Shown here: piece by piece, positions 34,164 through 43,786 of the stretch
How positions within the stretch are numbered: position 1 is the stretch's first letter
How the letters are laid out: every line of letters starts with the position of its first letter
Assembly (NCBI RefSeq): GCF_002196855.1
Contig: NZ_NIPW01000038.1
Coordinates: forward strand, 1 to 48,164
Reading direction: 5' to 3'
Source of the DNA: Haematobacter genomosp. 1
Lineage (GTDB): Bacteria > Pseudomonadota > Alphaproteobacteria > Rhodobacterales > Rhodobacteraceae
DNA: 48,164 nucleotides
Position numbers and translations under genes: made by a program
Notes under the pieces: generated by a model
What the model saw: the letters and a program-made list of their open reading frames with translations, nothing else
What the model was told of the DNA's origin: nothing
Database searches by the model: none

Positions 34164-34520
34164 ATGAACCGCAAACTGATCCTCGCCTGCGCCGCGACGC
34201 TTCTTGCGACGCCTGTGCTCGCGCAATCCGAAGGCGTGGGCGTGATTGACGAACGCGTCCTCCAGCTCATGGATTCCAACGGCGACGGCACCGTCACCCG
34301 GGCCGAGATGCAGGCCTATGCCGAACGGGCCTTCACCCAGCTCGACACCAACGGCAACGGGCGGCTTGAACCGTCGGAGACAGGCCAGATCCTGTCTGCC
34401 TCCCAGTTCCAGATCATGGACAAGGACCGGAACGGCTGGCTCTCGAAGAAGGAGTTCACCGATCAGATCATGGCCGACTTCGCCTCCGCCGACAAAAACG
34501 GCGATGGCGTTCTGCGCTGA
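34164..34520 (+). CDS. Secreted EF-hand calcium-binding protein
   Basis: The 118-residue protein has a signal peptide (residues 1-20, ending VLAQ), so it is periplasmic or secreted. Four EF-hand loops are visible: DSNGDGTVTRAE, DTNGNGRLEPSE, DKDRNGWLSKKE and a last one, DKNGDGVLR. The last runs into the stop codon before its position-12 Glu, so only three loops are complete. Similar small EF-hand proteins are common in Alphaproteobacteria with no fixed role. It probably forms an operon with the preceding glycine-zipper lipoprotein. Confidence 0.88.
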   Translation: MNRKLILACAATLLATPVLAQSEGVGVIDERVLQLMDSNGDGTVTRAEMQAYAERAFTQLDTNGNGRLEPSETGQILSASQFQIMDKDRNGWLSKKEFTDQIMADFASADKNGDGVLR

Positions 34521-34637
34521 TTTGCGCGCGGGGGACGGCTGCCCTGCCGCCGCCCCCCGGTTGACAAGCGGGGCGTCCCGTCACATGTAAGCCGCCGCGC
34601 GGCCGACACTCACACCTGCGCCGCGGCAGGAGGATGA

Positions 34638-37283
34638 ATGGCCGTCGTCGTCGTCGAATCGCCCGCCAAAGCCAAGACCATCAACAAATACCTTGGCCCC
34701 GGTTTCACCGTTCTGGCCTCCTATGGCCATGTCCGCGACCTGCCGCCGAAGGATGGCTCCGTCGATCCCGAGCACGATTTCTCCATGAAGTGGGAGGTTG
34801 CCTCCGACAGCAAGAAGCATGTCAAGGCGATCACCGACGCGCTGAAGGATGACGACACGCTGATCCTCGCCACCGACCCCGACCGGGAGGGGGAGGCCAT
34901 CTCCTGGCACCTGAAGGAAGCGCTGTCCAAGTCGATCGCCAAGAAGAAGGTCTCCCGCGTGACCTTCAACGCCATCACCAAGGATGCCGTCACCAAGGCC
35001 ATGGAGGCCCCCCGCGACGTGGATATGGAGCTGGTGGAAGCCTACCTCGCCCGCCGCGCGCTCGACTATCTGGTGGGGTTCAACCTCTCGCCCGTGCTCT
35101 GGCGCAAGCTGCCGGGGGCCAAGTCGGCAGGCCGGGTGCAGTCCGTCTGCCTGCGGCTCATCGTCGAGCGGGAGATGGAGATCGAGGCGTTCCGCGCACG
35201 CGAATACTGGTCCGTGACGGCCGTGCTGGTCACGCCGCGGGGGCAGGAGTATCAGGCGCGGCTGACCGTTCTGGGCGGCAAGAAGCTCGACCGCTACGAC
35301 ATTCCGACGGCAGAGGCGGCGGAGATCGCGGTGCAGGCGATCCGCTCCCGCGACCTGACGGTGCAGGGTGTCGAATCGAAGCCCGCAAGCCGCAACCCCT
35401 CCCCTCCCTTCATGACCTCCACCCTCCAGCAGGAGGCGTCGCGCAAGTTCGGCATGGGCGCGCGGGCCACGATGACGGCGGCCCAGCGGCTCTACGAGGC
35501 GGGCCACATCACCTATATGCGGACCGACGGGATCGACATGGCCCCGGAGGCGGTCTCTGCCGCACGGGCGGAGATCGGCCGGCGCTTCGGCAAGGACTAC
35601 GTGCCGGACAGCCCGCGGCTCTACAAGAACAAGGCCAAGAACGCGCAGGAGGCGCATGAGTGCATCCGCCCGACCGACATGTCGGTGTCGGCGGAGAAGC
35701 TCGGCGTCTCCGACACCGACCAGCGGCGGCTTTATGAGTTGATCTGGAAGCGGACCATCGCCAGCCAGATGGCCAGCGCCCGGATGGAGCGGACGACCGT
35801 GGACGTGACCTCCGCCGACGGGCAGGTGGGCCTGCGCGCCACAGGGCAGGTCGTGCTGTTCGACGGGTTCCTCAGGGTTTACGAGGAAGGCCGCGACGAC
35901 GATGGCGATGAGGACGGCGCCCGGCTGCCGCAGATCATGCAGGGCGAGGGCGCGGAAAAGCGCGACATCCAGCCCGAGCAGCACTTCACCCAGCCGCCCC
36001 CCCGCTACACGGAGGCCACCCTCGTCAAGCGGATGGAGGAGCTGGGGATCGGCCGGCCCTCCACCTATGCCTCCATCGTCACGACGATCCAGGACCGGGA
36101 ATACGTCCGCAAGGAGAAGAACCGCCTGATCCCGGAGGACAAGGGCCGGCTCGTCACCGCCTTTCTGACCAACTACTTCCGCCGGTATGTCGAATACGAC
36201 TTCACGGCCGATCTGGAGGGGCAGCTCGACGACATCTCCGCCGGGGAGCGGGACTACAAGGATGTGCTGGCGCGGTTCTGGAAGGATTTCTCCGCCGCGC
36301 TGGAGGGCACGTCGGATCTGCGGATCTCCGAGGTGCTCGACAAGATCGACGAGGTTCTGTCCCCGCACCTCTACCCGCCAAAGGCCGACGGCTCCGATCC
36401 GCGGCTCTGCCCGCTCTGCGGCAAGGGCGATCTGCACCTGAAGACCGCCCGCTCCGGCAGCGCGTTCATCGGCTGCTCAAACTATCCCGAATGCCGCTAC
36501 ACGCGCCCCCTCTCCGCTCCCGGCGGGGATGAGGAGGCGTTGTCCGCCGATGGCCGCATCCTCGGCAATGACGAGGCGGGCCTGCCCATCACCATCCGCA
36601 CCGGCCGCTTCGGCCCCTATGTGCAGCGGGGGGAGGCGTCGGAGGATGTGCCCAAGCCGCCCCGCGCCTCGCTTCCCAAGGGCTGGGCGCCGGGCGAAAT
36701 GACGCTTGAGAAGGCGCTGCAGCTTCTGGAACTGCCCCGGCCCATCGGTGACCACCCGGAGGACGGCGTGCTGGTGGAGGCGGGCATCGGGCGCTTCGGG
36801 CCCTATGTCAAACACGGCACCACCTATGCCAACCTGCCGGATGTGGAAGAGGTATTCACCATCGGCATGAACCGCGCGGTGGAGGTGCTGGCCCAGAAAG
36901 CCTCCCGCGGACGCGGCGCGGCCAAGGCGGCGCCGCTGAAGGAACTCGGGGAGCATCCCGACGGCGGTCCCGTGCAGGTGATGGCGGGGCGGTATGGCCC
37001 CTACGTCAAATGGGGCAAGGTCAATGCGACCCTGCCCAAGGAAGTGCAGCCGGAGACCGTCACGCTGGAGGAAGCGCTGCCCCTGATCGCCGCGAAGGCC
37101 ACCAAGGGGGGCAAGAAGGCGGCACCGAAGAAAGCGGCAGCCAAGAAGGCTCCGGCAAAGAAAGCGCCGGCGAAAAAGGCCACCGCAAAAACGGCCACCG
37201 CAGAAACGGCGCCTGCGAAGACGGCTGCCGCGAAAAAGCCGGCGGCAAAGACTGCCGCAAAGAAAGCCGCCTCCAGCGAGTGA
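34638..37283 (+). CDS. topA: DNA topoisomerase I
   Basis: The 881-residue type IA enzyme relaxes negative supercoils. The Toprim domain starts at once (MAVVVVESPAKAKTINKYLG) with the acidic DPDREGEAISWH motif. The nucleophilic Tyr lies in HITYMRTDG near residue 293. The position after the Asp is Gly where E. coli has Ser. A single four-Cys zinc element (CPLCGKGDLHL...CSNYPEC) is near residues 594-620. Then come three repeats of the RFGPYV/RYGPYVKWG type. The last 60 residues are a Lys/Ala/Pro tail with KKAPAKKA-type repeats, likely for non-specific DNA contact. The start is typical of the family. Confidence 0.97.
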   Translation: MAVVVVESPAKAKTINKYLGPGFTVLASYGHVRDLPPKDGSVDPEHDFSMKWEVASDSKKHVKAITDALKDDDTLILATDPDREGEAISWHLKEALSKSIAKKKVSRVTFNAITKDAVTKAMEAPRDVDMELVEAYLARRALDYLVGFNLSPVLWRKLPGAKSAGRVQSVCLRLIVEREMEIEAFRAREYWSVTAVLVTPRGQEYQARLTVLGGKKLDRYDIPTAEAAEIAVQAIRSRDLTVQGVESKPASRNPSPPFMTSTLQQEASRKFGMGARATMTAAQRLYEAGHITYMRTDGIDMAPEAVSAARAEIGRRFGKDYVPDSPRLYKNKAKNAQEAHECIRPTDMSVSAEKLGVSDTDQRRLYELIWKRTIASQMASARMERTTVDVTSADGQVGLRATGQVVLFDGFLRVYEEGRDDDGDEDGARLPQIMQGEGAEKRDIQPEQHFTQPPPRYTEATLVKRMEELGIGRPSTYASIVTTIQDREYVRKEKNRLIPEDKGRLVTAFLTNYFRRYVEYDFTADLEGQLDDISAGERDYKDVLARFWKDFSAALEGTSDLRISEVLDKIDEVLSPHLYPPKADGSDPRLCPLCGKGDLHLKTARSGSAFIGCSNYPECRYTRPLSAPGGDEEALSADGRILGNDEAGLPITIRTGRFGPYVQRGEASEDVPKPPRASLPKGWAPGEMTLEKALQLLELPRPIGDHPEDGVLVEAGIGRFGPYVKHGTTYANLPDVEEVFTIGMNRAVEVLAQKASRGRGAAKAAPLKELGEHPDGGPVQVMAGRYGPYVKWGKVNATLPKEVQPETVTLEEALPLIAAKATKGGKKAAPKKAAAKKAPAKKAPAKKATAKTATAETAPAKTAAAKKPAAKTAAKKAASSE

Positions 37284-37366
37284 GGGGCGGCCCTTGCTGC
37301 GGGCGCATTGACATGCCCTGCCCCCGTTGCCACAACTTCCGCGAGGGAAACGGACGGGAGGACCGG

Positions 37367-38091
37367 ATGGGGAAGATCTACGGCAGCGCTGAGGAGGCTC
37401 TCGACGGCCTTCTGTTCGACGGAATGCTGATCGCCGCGGGCGGTTTCGGCCTCTGCGGCATCCCGGAACTCTGCATTTCTGCGATCCGGGACGCAGGCAC
37501 CAAGGAACTGGTCATCGCCTCCAACAACTGCGGGGTGGATGAATTCGGGCTGGGCCTGCTGCTCCAGACCAAGCAGATCCGCAAGATGATCTCCTCCTAC
37601 GTGGGCGAGAACGCGGAATTCATGCGGCAATACCTGTCGAACGAGATCGAGGTGGAGTTCAACCCGCAGGGCACGCTGGCCGAGCGGATGCGCGCGGGCG
37701 GGGCGGGCATTCCGGGGTTCTACACCAGGACCGGCGTCGGCACGATCATCGCGGACGGCAAGGAACACAAGGAGTTCGACGGGGAGACCTATATCCTCGA
37801 ACGCGGTCTGGTCGCCGATCTCTCCATCGTCAAGGCGTGGAAGGCCGACGAGACCGGCAATGTCGTTTTCCGCAAGACCGCCCGCAACTTCAACCCGCCC
37901 GCCGCGACCTGCGGCAAGATCTGCGTCTGCGAGGTGGAGGAGATCGTGCCCGTCGGCTCTCTCGACCCGGACGAAATCCACCTGCCGGGCGTCTATATCC
38001 ACCGGCTGATCCAGGGCCATCACGAAAACCGCATCGAACAGCGCACCACGCGCGCGCGCCCGGCCTCCGCCGCGGCAGGGGAGGAAGTCTG

Positions 38092-38092
<1 letters not shown>
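37367..38092 (+). CDS. scoA: 3-oxoacid CoA-transferase subunit A
   Basis: The 241-residue alpha subunit of succinyl-CoA:3-ketoacid CoA-transferase activates acetoacetate using succinyl-CoA. The CoA-binding loop DGMLIAAGGFGLCGIPE is near residue 18, and the TRTGVGTIIADGKEHKEFDG segment is characteristic. The ATG at 37367 has CGGGAGG six bases upstream, and the frame is open further back without a better start. Its stop overlaps the scoB start by one base (TGATG). Confidence 0.95.
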
Positions 38093-38731
<639 letters not shown>

Positions 38732-38739
<8 letters not shown>

Positions 38740-39025
38740 AGCAAAAATCGAAAGAGAAGTCTTGGGCAGCAAGGGCCGCTACGTGGTGCAAAAGGACGGA
38801 TCGGAGGCGGAACTGACCTATTCCATCGCCTCGCCCCGCCTCATCATCGCGGACCATACCGGCGTGCCCCCCGCCTTTCGGGGCGAGGGCATCGGCAAAG
38901 CACTGGTGGAACGGCTGGTGAGCGACGCGCGGGAGGAGGGGGTGAAGATCTACCCCACCTGCCCGTTCGTCATCGCTTTCCGGCAGCGCCATCCCGAATG
39001 GGCCGACGTCTTCGCCGAGGACTGA
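38732..39025 (+). CDS. Small GNAT-type N-acetyltransferase (YjdJ-like)
   Basis: The 97-residue protein is of the minimal GNAT type. The acetyl-CoA motif VPPAFRGEGIGKALVERLVS and the C-terminal YPTCPFVIAFRQRHPEW are both typical of the YjdJ/GTLF3 family, whose substrate is unknown. The start is TTG at 38732, overlapping the scoB stop by eight bases, with CGGAGG nine bases upstream. It is coupled to scoB. The repeat array begins 12 bp after its stop. Confidence 0.88.
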
Positions 39026-39036
39026 GCCATTCGCAT

Positions 39037-39661
39037 GAGAATGCGGATGCCACCCGGTCTGCCCCGAGATATCCCGACCGGCGGCTGAGCCCTTGTACAG
39101 AGTGAGATCAGGGACCGTCTTCCGGCGGCGGTCCTTATGTGCCTGCATACTCGCGGCCTGCCGCGCGATACTCCGCCGCGAGGCTGAAGTCCCGCGCGGC
39201 GTGAGACTAAGAACTGTCGCCCGGCTGCGCTCCTGATCGCGTGTAAGAATACTGATGCCCTCTCGGCCTGCCGCACGGCTGACGCCCCGCGCGGGTGCGA
39301 GTAAGAACCGGTGCCCGGCAGTCGTTATTGACCCGCTCGAGATACGGATGCCGGCGGCATGCCGCGAGATATCCCGGCCCACTGCTGAATTCTTGCATGG
39401 AGTGGGATCAGGGACCGTCGTCCGGCGGCGGTCCAGAATGCTGCGGATGAGAATACGGATATCTGCAGTCTGCCGCGAGATATTCCGCCGCACGGCTGAC
39501 GCCCAGCGCGGGTGCGAGTGAGAACTGTCGCCCGGCGGTCGTTATCGACGCCCTCGAGATACGGATGCCCGCGGCTTGCTGCAAGATATTCCGGCCCGCG
39601 GCTGAGCCCCTGCACGCTGTGCGGGCAAGGATAGTTGCCCGGCGACGCTCCTGATTGCATG
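39037..39661. repeat. Degenerate tandem array of about six 95-110 bp units
   Basis: Units begin near 39037, 39140, 39244, 39339, 39449 and 39556. Each opens with a GAGAATACGGATGCC-like block, then GCGGCNTGCCGCGAGATATTCC, a CACGGCTGA/CGCGGCTGA block and one of two tails. Units 1 and 4 share GATCAGGGACCGTC-TCCGGCGGCGGTCC. Units 2, 3, 5 and 6 share a GTGCGAGTAAGAACTGTCGCCCGG-like tail (in pieces GAGTGAGAACTGTCGCCCGG). Unit 3 lacks the GCGAGATATTCC part. A hairpin (for example GCGGCATGCCGC at 39355-39366) recurs. Unit lengths are not all multiples of three, so a protein repeat is unlikely. Confidence 0.8.
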
Positions 39662-39853
39662 AGACGTTTCTGGATCGCTGGGTGAATACCATCGCGCATC
39701 AAGAGCCTGGCTTGGGAATTGTAGCAAGCAATGCCTTTGCGTTGACCTTCCGGGGGATGACAGGTCAGGCCTTGCGTAGTCTGCGGCTTCGTCGCTCCAT
39801 CCTTTCCCTGCATCGTTCCGTCAGCGGTCGGGGCACGGCGAGGCGGGAGGTTG
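39662..39853. other. Intergenic sequence between two repeat arrays
   Basis: No gene is recognised. The first bases (GAGACGTTTCTGGAT) resemble a decayed seventh unit opening. A TTGACC at about 39741 could be a -35 element for the downstream helicase operon, but no good -10 is seen at the right distance. Confidence 0.3.
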
Positions 39854-40055
39854 CGCCTCGCAAGCGGGATAGTCAGCATGGGGCCCGGGCACGCGCTTCT
39901 GCCGCGCAAGCGGAATGGTCGGCCCGACGGCGCGGGAGCAGTACTTCCACCGCGCGAACGGGACAGTCGGCCTTCTGACGGTGAGCCGGTGACGGGGAGC
40001 ACAGCCGCAACGCTGCGGAGCAGTCCCCTGCGCGGAACGGAAAGCCGGCCCCTCA
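39854..40055. repeat. Second degenerate array, period about 47 bp
   Basis: The best units are CGCCTCGCAAGCGGGATAGT (39854), GCCGCGCAAGCGGAATGGTC (39901) and ACCGCGCGAACGGGACAGTC (39949). They are spaced 46 and 48 bp apart, each followed by AGC or GGC. Two weaker units follow near 40005 and 40031 (CTGCGCGGAACGGAAAGCCG). There is no gene and no constant repeat with variable spacers of the CRISPR kind. Confidence 0.55.
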
Positions 40056-40108
40056 AACCACAACGCGGACCACTCGAAGCCGGGCAGGCGCGCTCCTAGA
40101 TAAGGGGG

Positions 40109-42577
40109 ATGAGCACCCTTCCCCCCCCGTTTCACGACTGGTTCTCCGCACGTGGCTGGTCTGTCCATCCGCATCAGCGGGCGATGCTGGACCATGCGGC
40201 GGAACCGGCGCTGCTGCTCGTCGCACCGACGGGCGGAGGCAAGACACTGGCGGGGTTCCTGCCGTCGCTCATCGACATTGCCGCTGCGCCGAAACCCGGT
40301 CTCCACACGCTCTATGTCTCGCCGCTCAAGGCGTTGACGGCCGACATCCGGCGCAACCTTCTCCGTCCGATCGAGGAGATGGCGCTGCCGATCCGCGTGG
40401 ACGACAGAACCGGCGACACCAGCCAGACCCGCCGCAAGCGTCAGCGCGCCGACCCGCCCCATATCCTGCTCACCACACCCGAAAGTCTGGCACTCATGCT
40501 GTCCTATGAGGATGCGCCACGGGTTTTCGCCGGGCTGAAGCGGGTGATCGTCGATGAGATCCATGCACTTGCGGACTCGAAGCGCGGGGATCAGCTCATG
40601 CTGTCGCTCGCACGGCTGGAGATGCTGGCGCCCGGTCTCCGGCGCGTGGGCCTGTCGGCGACGGTGGAGGACCCGCCCGCGCTCGGCCGCTTTCTCGCCC
40701 GCCATCCGGCGCCCTGCCGGATCCTTGCTGCCGATCCCGGCCCGGACCCGGACATCGCCATGCTCGCGACCGAAGTCCCGCCGCCCTGGGCAGGCGGCGG
40801 CGGGCGCTATGCCATTCCTGCGATCCTGGAGGAGGTGAAGCGCCATCGCACCACCCTGATCTTCCACAACACGCGGGCGCAGGCGGAACTGTTCTTCCGC
40901 GATCTTTGGCTGGCGAACGGGGATGATCTTCCCATCGCCATCCACCATGGCAGCCTCGCACGGGAGGCGCGGGAGCGGGTGGAGGCGGCGATGACGGCGG
41001 GCGCGCTCCGCGCCATCGTCTGCACGGGAAGCCTTGATCTCGGTATCGACTGGGGCGATGTCGATCTGGTCATTCAGGTGGGTGCGCCCAAGAACGTCAA
41101 GCGCCTCGTTCAACGGATCGGGCGGGCCAATCACCGCTACAATGCCCCGTCCAAGGCGCTGCTGGTGCCCGCGAACCGGTTCGAGGTGGTGGAATGTCAG
41201 GCCGCGCTGGACGCGATGCGCGATCATGCGCTGGACGGGGAGCCGCGCGGCCCCGGCCCGCTCGACGTGCTCTGCCAGCATATCGCGGCCACCGCCGCCG
41301 CCGGACCCTTCGATCCGGACCGGCTTTACGCCGAGGTGGTGACCGCCGGGCCTTATGCAATGCTGAAGCGGGGCGATTTCGACGCCTGTCTGGATTTCAC
41401 CGCGACGGGCGGCTATGCGCTCCGGGCCTATGACCGCTGGCAGCGGCTCCGGCAGGGGCCGGACGGCCTGTGGCAGCTTCGCGATCCGCGGAGCGCGCAG
41501 ACCATCCGCATGAACCTCGGCACGATCATCGACACCGACAAGCTGCGCGTCCGGTTCCGCGGGCAGGGTCAGCCGCTGGGAGAGGTGGAGGAGGCCTTCG
41601 CCGCCACGCTGACACCCGGCGACACCTTCCTGATCGGAGGTCAGGTGGTGCGCTACGAAGGTCTGCGCGACCTGACGGTGGAGGTGAGCCGCAGCCCCGG
41701 CGCCGATCCCAAGATCGCGGTGTACGACGGCACCAAGTTCGCCACTTCCACCCTGCTGACCGACCGGATCCTCGACATCTTCGCCCGGCGCGACTGGCCC
41801 GGCCTTCCGCGCCACACCGCGGATTGGCTGGCGCTGCAACGCGACATCTCCCGCCTGCCGGAACGCGACCGGCTGCTGATCGAATGCTTCCCCCATGACG
41901 GGCGCATCCATCATTGCATCTACGGTTTCGCGGGGCGGAATGCGCAGCAGACGCTCGGCCTTCTGCTCACGCGCCGGATGGAGGAGGAGGGGCTTGGCCC
42001 GCTGGGCTTCGTCGCCACCGATTATGCCACGCTGATCTGGGGGCTGGAGCCGATGACCGACGCCGCCCCGCTGTTCGACCGGTCACGGCTCCGGGAGGGG
42101 CTGGAGGGCTGGCTGCAGGGCAATGCTGTGATGAAACGGTCCTTCCGCGCGGTCGCCACCATCGCCGGGCTGATCACCCGCAACCTGCCCGGGCAGCGGA
42201 AATCGGGACGGCAGGCAACCTTTTCCTCCGACATCCTCTACGACACGCTCCGCCGCTATGACCCCGATCACCTGATGCTCCGCGCCACGCGGGAGGAGGC
42301 GATGCGCGGGTTGGTCGATTTCGGCCGGATCGAGACGATGCTGGACCGCGTGGGCGACCGGATCGACCTTGTGCGGCTCGACAGGGTGACCCCGCTTTCC
42401 GCGCCGCTGATGCTGGAGCATGGCCGGGTCCCGATCGACGGCGCGGGGCGGGAGCGTCTGCTCGCCGACAGGGCGGAGAGGTTGTTGGAGGAAGCCGGGC
42501 TAGCCGACCTGCAACCCGCCGGCCTGCAAATCGCCGACTTGCGAATCCCGAATGCGCAGGTCAAGAACGGAGCATGA
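40109..42577 (+). CDS. Ligase-associated DEXH-box DNA helicase (Lhr-like)
   Basis: The 822-residue ATP-dependent helicase is of the short Lhr-core type. It has Walker A APTGGGKT near residue 40, DEIH at about 149-152, SATVED as motif III and the QRIGRANHR motif VI near residue 335. A C-terminal Lhr-specific winged-helix and beta region follows. It belongs to the family found with an ATP-dependent DNA ligase, a nuclease and a phosphoesterase in DNA damage operons. Here only the phosphoesterase follows, with a 4-bp overlap. The C-terminus has a short ADLQPAGLQIADL repeat. The start ATG directly follows the repeat region. Confidence 0.94.
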   Translation: MSTLPPPFHDWFSARGWSVHPHQRAMLDHAAEPALLLVAPTGGGKTLAGFLPSLIDIAAAPKPGLHTLYVSPLKALTADIRRNLLRPIEEMALPIRVDDRTGDTSQTRRKRQRADPPHILLTTPESLALMLSYEDAPRVFAGLKRVIVDEIHALADSKRGDQLMLSLARLEMLAPGLRRVGLSATVEDPPALGRFLARHPAPCRILAADPGPDPDIAMLATEVPPPWAGGGGRYAIPAILEEVKRHRTTLIFHNTRAQAELFFRDLWLANGDDLPIAIHHGSLAREARERVEAAMTAGALRAIVCTGSLDLGIDWGDVDLVIQVGAPKNVKRLVQRIGRANHRYNAPSKALLVPANRFEVVECQAALDAMRDHALDGEPRGPGPLDVLCQHIAATAAAGPFDPDRLYAEVVTAGPYAMLKRGDFDACLDFTATGGYALRAYDRWQRLRQGPDGLWQLRDPRSAQTIRMNLGTIIDTDKLRVRFRGQGQPLGEVEEAFAATLTPGDTFLIGGQVVRYEGLRDLTVEVSRSPGADPKIAVYDGTKFATSTLLTDRILDIFARRDWPGLPRHTADWLALQRDISRLPERDRLLIECFPHDGRIHHCIYGFAGRNAQQTLGLLLTRRMEEEGLGPLGFVATDYATLIWGLEPMTDAAPLFDRSRLREGLEGWLQGNAVMKRSFRAVATIAGLITRNLPGQRKSGRQATFSSDILYDTLRRYDPDHLMLRATREEAMRGLVDFGRIETMLDRVGDRIDLVRLDRVTPLSAPLMLEHGRVPIDGAGRERLLADRAERLLEEAGLADLQPAGLQIADLRIPNAQVKNGA

Positions 42578-43239
42578 ACGGTTTCACGTTTCAGCTTCAG
42601 GGCGCGCGGCTGACGGCCCTCTCCTCCGGTGCGCTGTGGTGGCCGGAGCGGGGAGTGCTCACCGTGTCGGACCTGCATTTCGGCAAGGCGCGGCGCGCGG
42701 CCCGGCGGGGGGGCCAGCTTCTGCCGCCCTATGAGGTGGCCGAGACGCTGTTCCGTCTGGAGACGCTGGTAGATGCGCTCCGGCCCGCCACGATGATCGC
42801 GCTTGGCGACAGTTTCGACGATGCCGCGGCGGCGGATGAGATCGGGGAGGAGGAGCGGCTGCGCCTTCTTCGCCTGATGGCGGGGCGTCGCTGGCTCTGG
42901 GTGGAGGGCAACCACGACCCCGGTCCCGTGGCGCTTGGCGGCGCGCATGTGGCGGCGGTGACGGTCGGGCCGCTGGTCTTCCGCCACATCGCGGAAGAAG
43001 CCAGCGGCGAGGTTTCCGGCCATTATCACCCCAAGGCCCGTCTGGGCTTGGGGGGCGCCAGCGTCTCCCGCCCCTGCTTCCTGATCGACGGCACGCGGGT
43101 CATCATGCCTGCCTTCGGCAGCTACACCGGCGGGCTTGGCTGCAAGAGCGCGGTGCTTGCCTCCCTCATGGCACCCGGGGCGCTCGCCGTGCTCACCGGA
43201 CCTTCGGCGCGCGCCGTGCCCATGGCGGCGGTTGGCTGA
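42574..43239 (+). CDS. pdeM: Ligase-associated DNA damage response phosphoesterase
   Basis: The 221-residue metallophosphoesterase has the expected motifs: SDLHFGK near residue 33, GDSFDD near 79, EGNHDPG near 112 and GHYHPK near 150. These bind two metal ions. It overlaps the helicase gene by four bases (ATGA), so the two are co-translated. In other bacteria these partners act with an ATP-dependent ligase on DNA ends or nicks; that ligase and the nuclease are not beside them here. A nucleic acid phosphodiesterase or phosphatase role is expected. Confidence 0.94.
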   Translation: MNGFTFQLQGARLTALSSGALWWPERGVLTVSDLHFGKARRAARRGGQLLPPYEVAETLFRLETLVDALRPATMIALGDSFDDAAAADEIGEEERLRLLRLMAGRRWLWVEGNHDPGPVALGGAHVAAVTVGPLVFRHIAEEASGEVSGHYHPKARLGLGGASVSRPCFLIDGTRVIMPAFGSYTGGLGCKSAVLASLMAPGALAVLTGPSARAVPMAAVG

Positions 43240-43299
43240 ACTTCCGCTTCCCCCGGCGGGAAAAACCCGCAATTGTCTGACAGAAAGAGGGAGGGACCG

Positions 43300-43740
43300 A
43301 TGGACACCGCGACAGAGCCGCTGGAGAGCCGTATTCGGGCAAGTTTCGCGCGGCAATCCATGCTCGCGACGCTGAAGGCGACGCTGGATGAGGTGGCGGA
43401 GGGTCGCTGCGTCATCTCCGCCCCCCTCCTGCCAGAAACCCGCCAGCAGCACGGCGCAGGTCATGCGGGCGCCACCTTCACGCTGGTCGATACGGCGGCG
43501 GGTTATGCGGCGCTGACGCTCATCCCTCCGGGCACCGAAGTGATGACGGCGGAAATGAAGATCAACCTGCTCTCCCCCGCCATCGGCGACCGGCTGATCG
43601 CGACGGGGGAGGTCGTACGTGCCGGACGGCGGCTCATCGTCGTGCGCGGCGAAGTGGTGGCAGAGGAGGCGGGCCGAACCCGCACCATCGCCATCGTGCA
43701 AGGGACGATGATCCCGGTCGATCCGCCCGCGGGGGCCTGA
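43300..43740 (+). CDS. PaaI-family hotdog-fold thioesterase
   Basis: The 146-residue protein has the hotdog pattern. The sequence RQQHGAGHAGATFTLVDTAAGYAALTL holds the HGG-like active-site region with the catalytic Asp in the following helix, and EVMTAEMKINLLSPA is the second conserved strand. It probably hydrolyses an acyl-CoA of unknown type. I start at ATG 43300, with GGGAGGGAC just upstream; the frame is open from 43273. It lies 60 bp after the phosphoesterase gene. Confidence 0.9.
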   Translation: MDTATEPLESRIRASFARQSMLATLKATLDEVAEGRCVISAPLLPETRQQHGAGHAGATFTLVDTAAGYAALTLIPPGTEVMTAEMKINLLSPAIGDRLIATGEVVRAGRRLIVVRGEVVAEEAGRTRTIAIVQGTMIPVDPPAGA

Positions 43741-43786
43741 TCCCCGCCATCGGTCGCCTTCCTCCCCGACGAGGCCAGCGCCCTCG

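Noticed and set aside
39037-40055. CRISPR array
   Set aside because: CRISPRs have constant short repeats with variable spacers. Here the whole unit is repeated and diverged throughout, unit lengths are too long, and no cas gene is near.
39821-41914. A 697-codon minus-strand frame opposite the helicase
   Set aside because: The plus strand encodes a complete DEXH helicase with all motifs. The opposite frame is a shadow that also reads through the repeat array.
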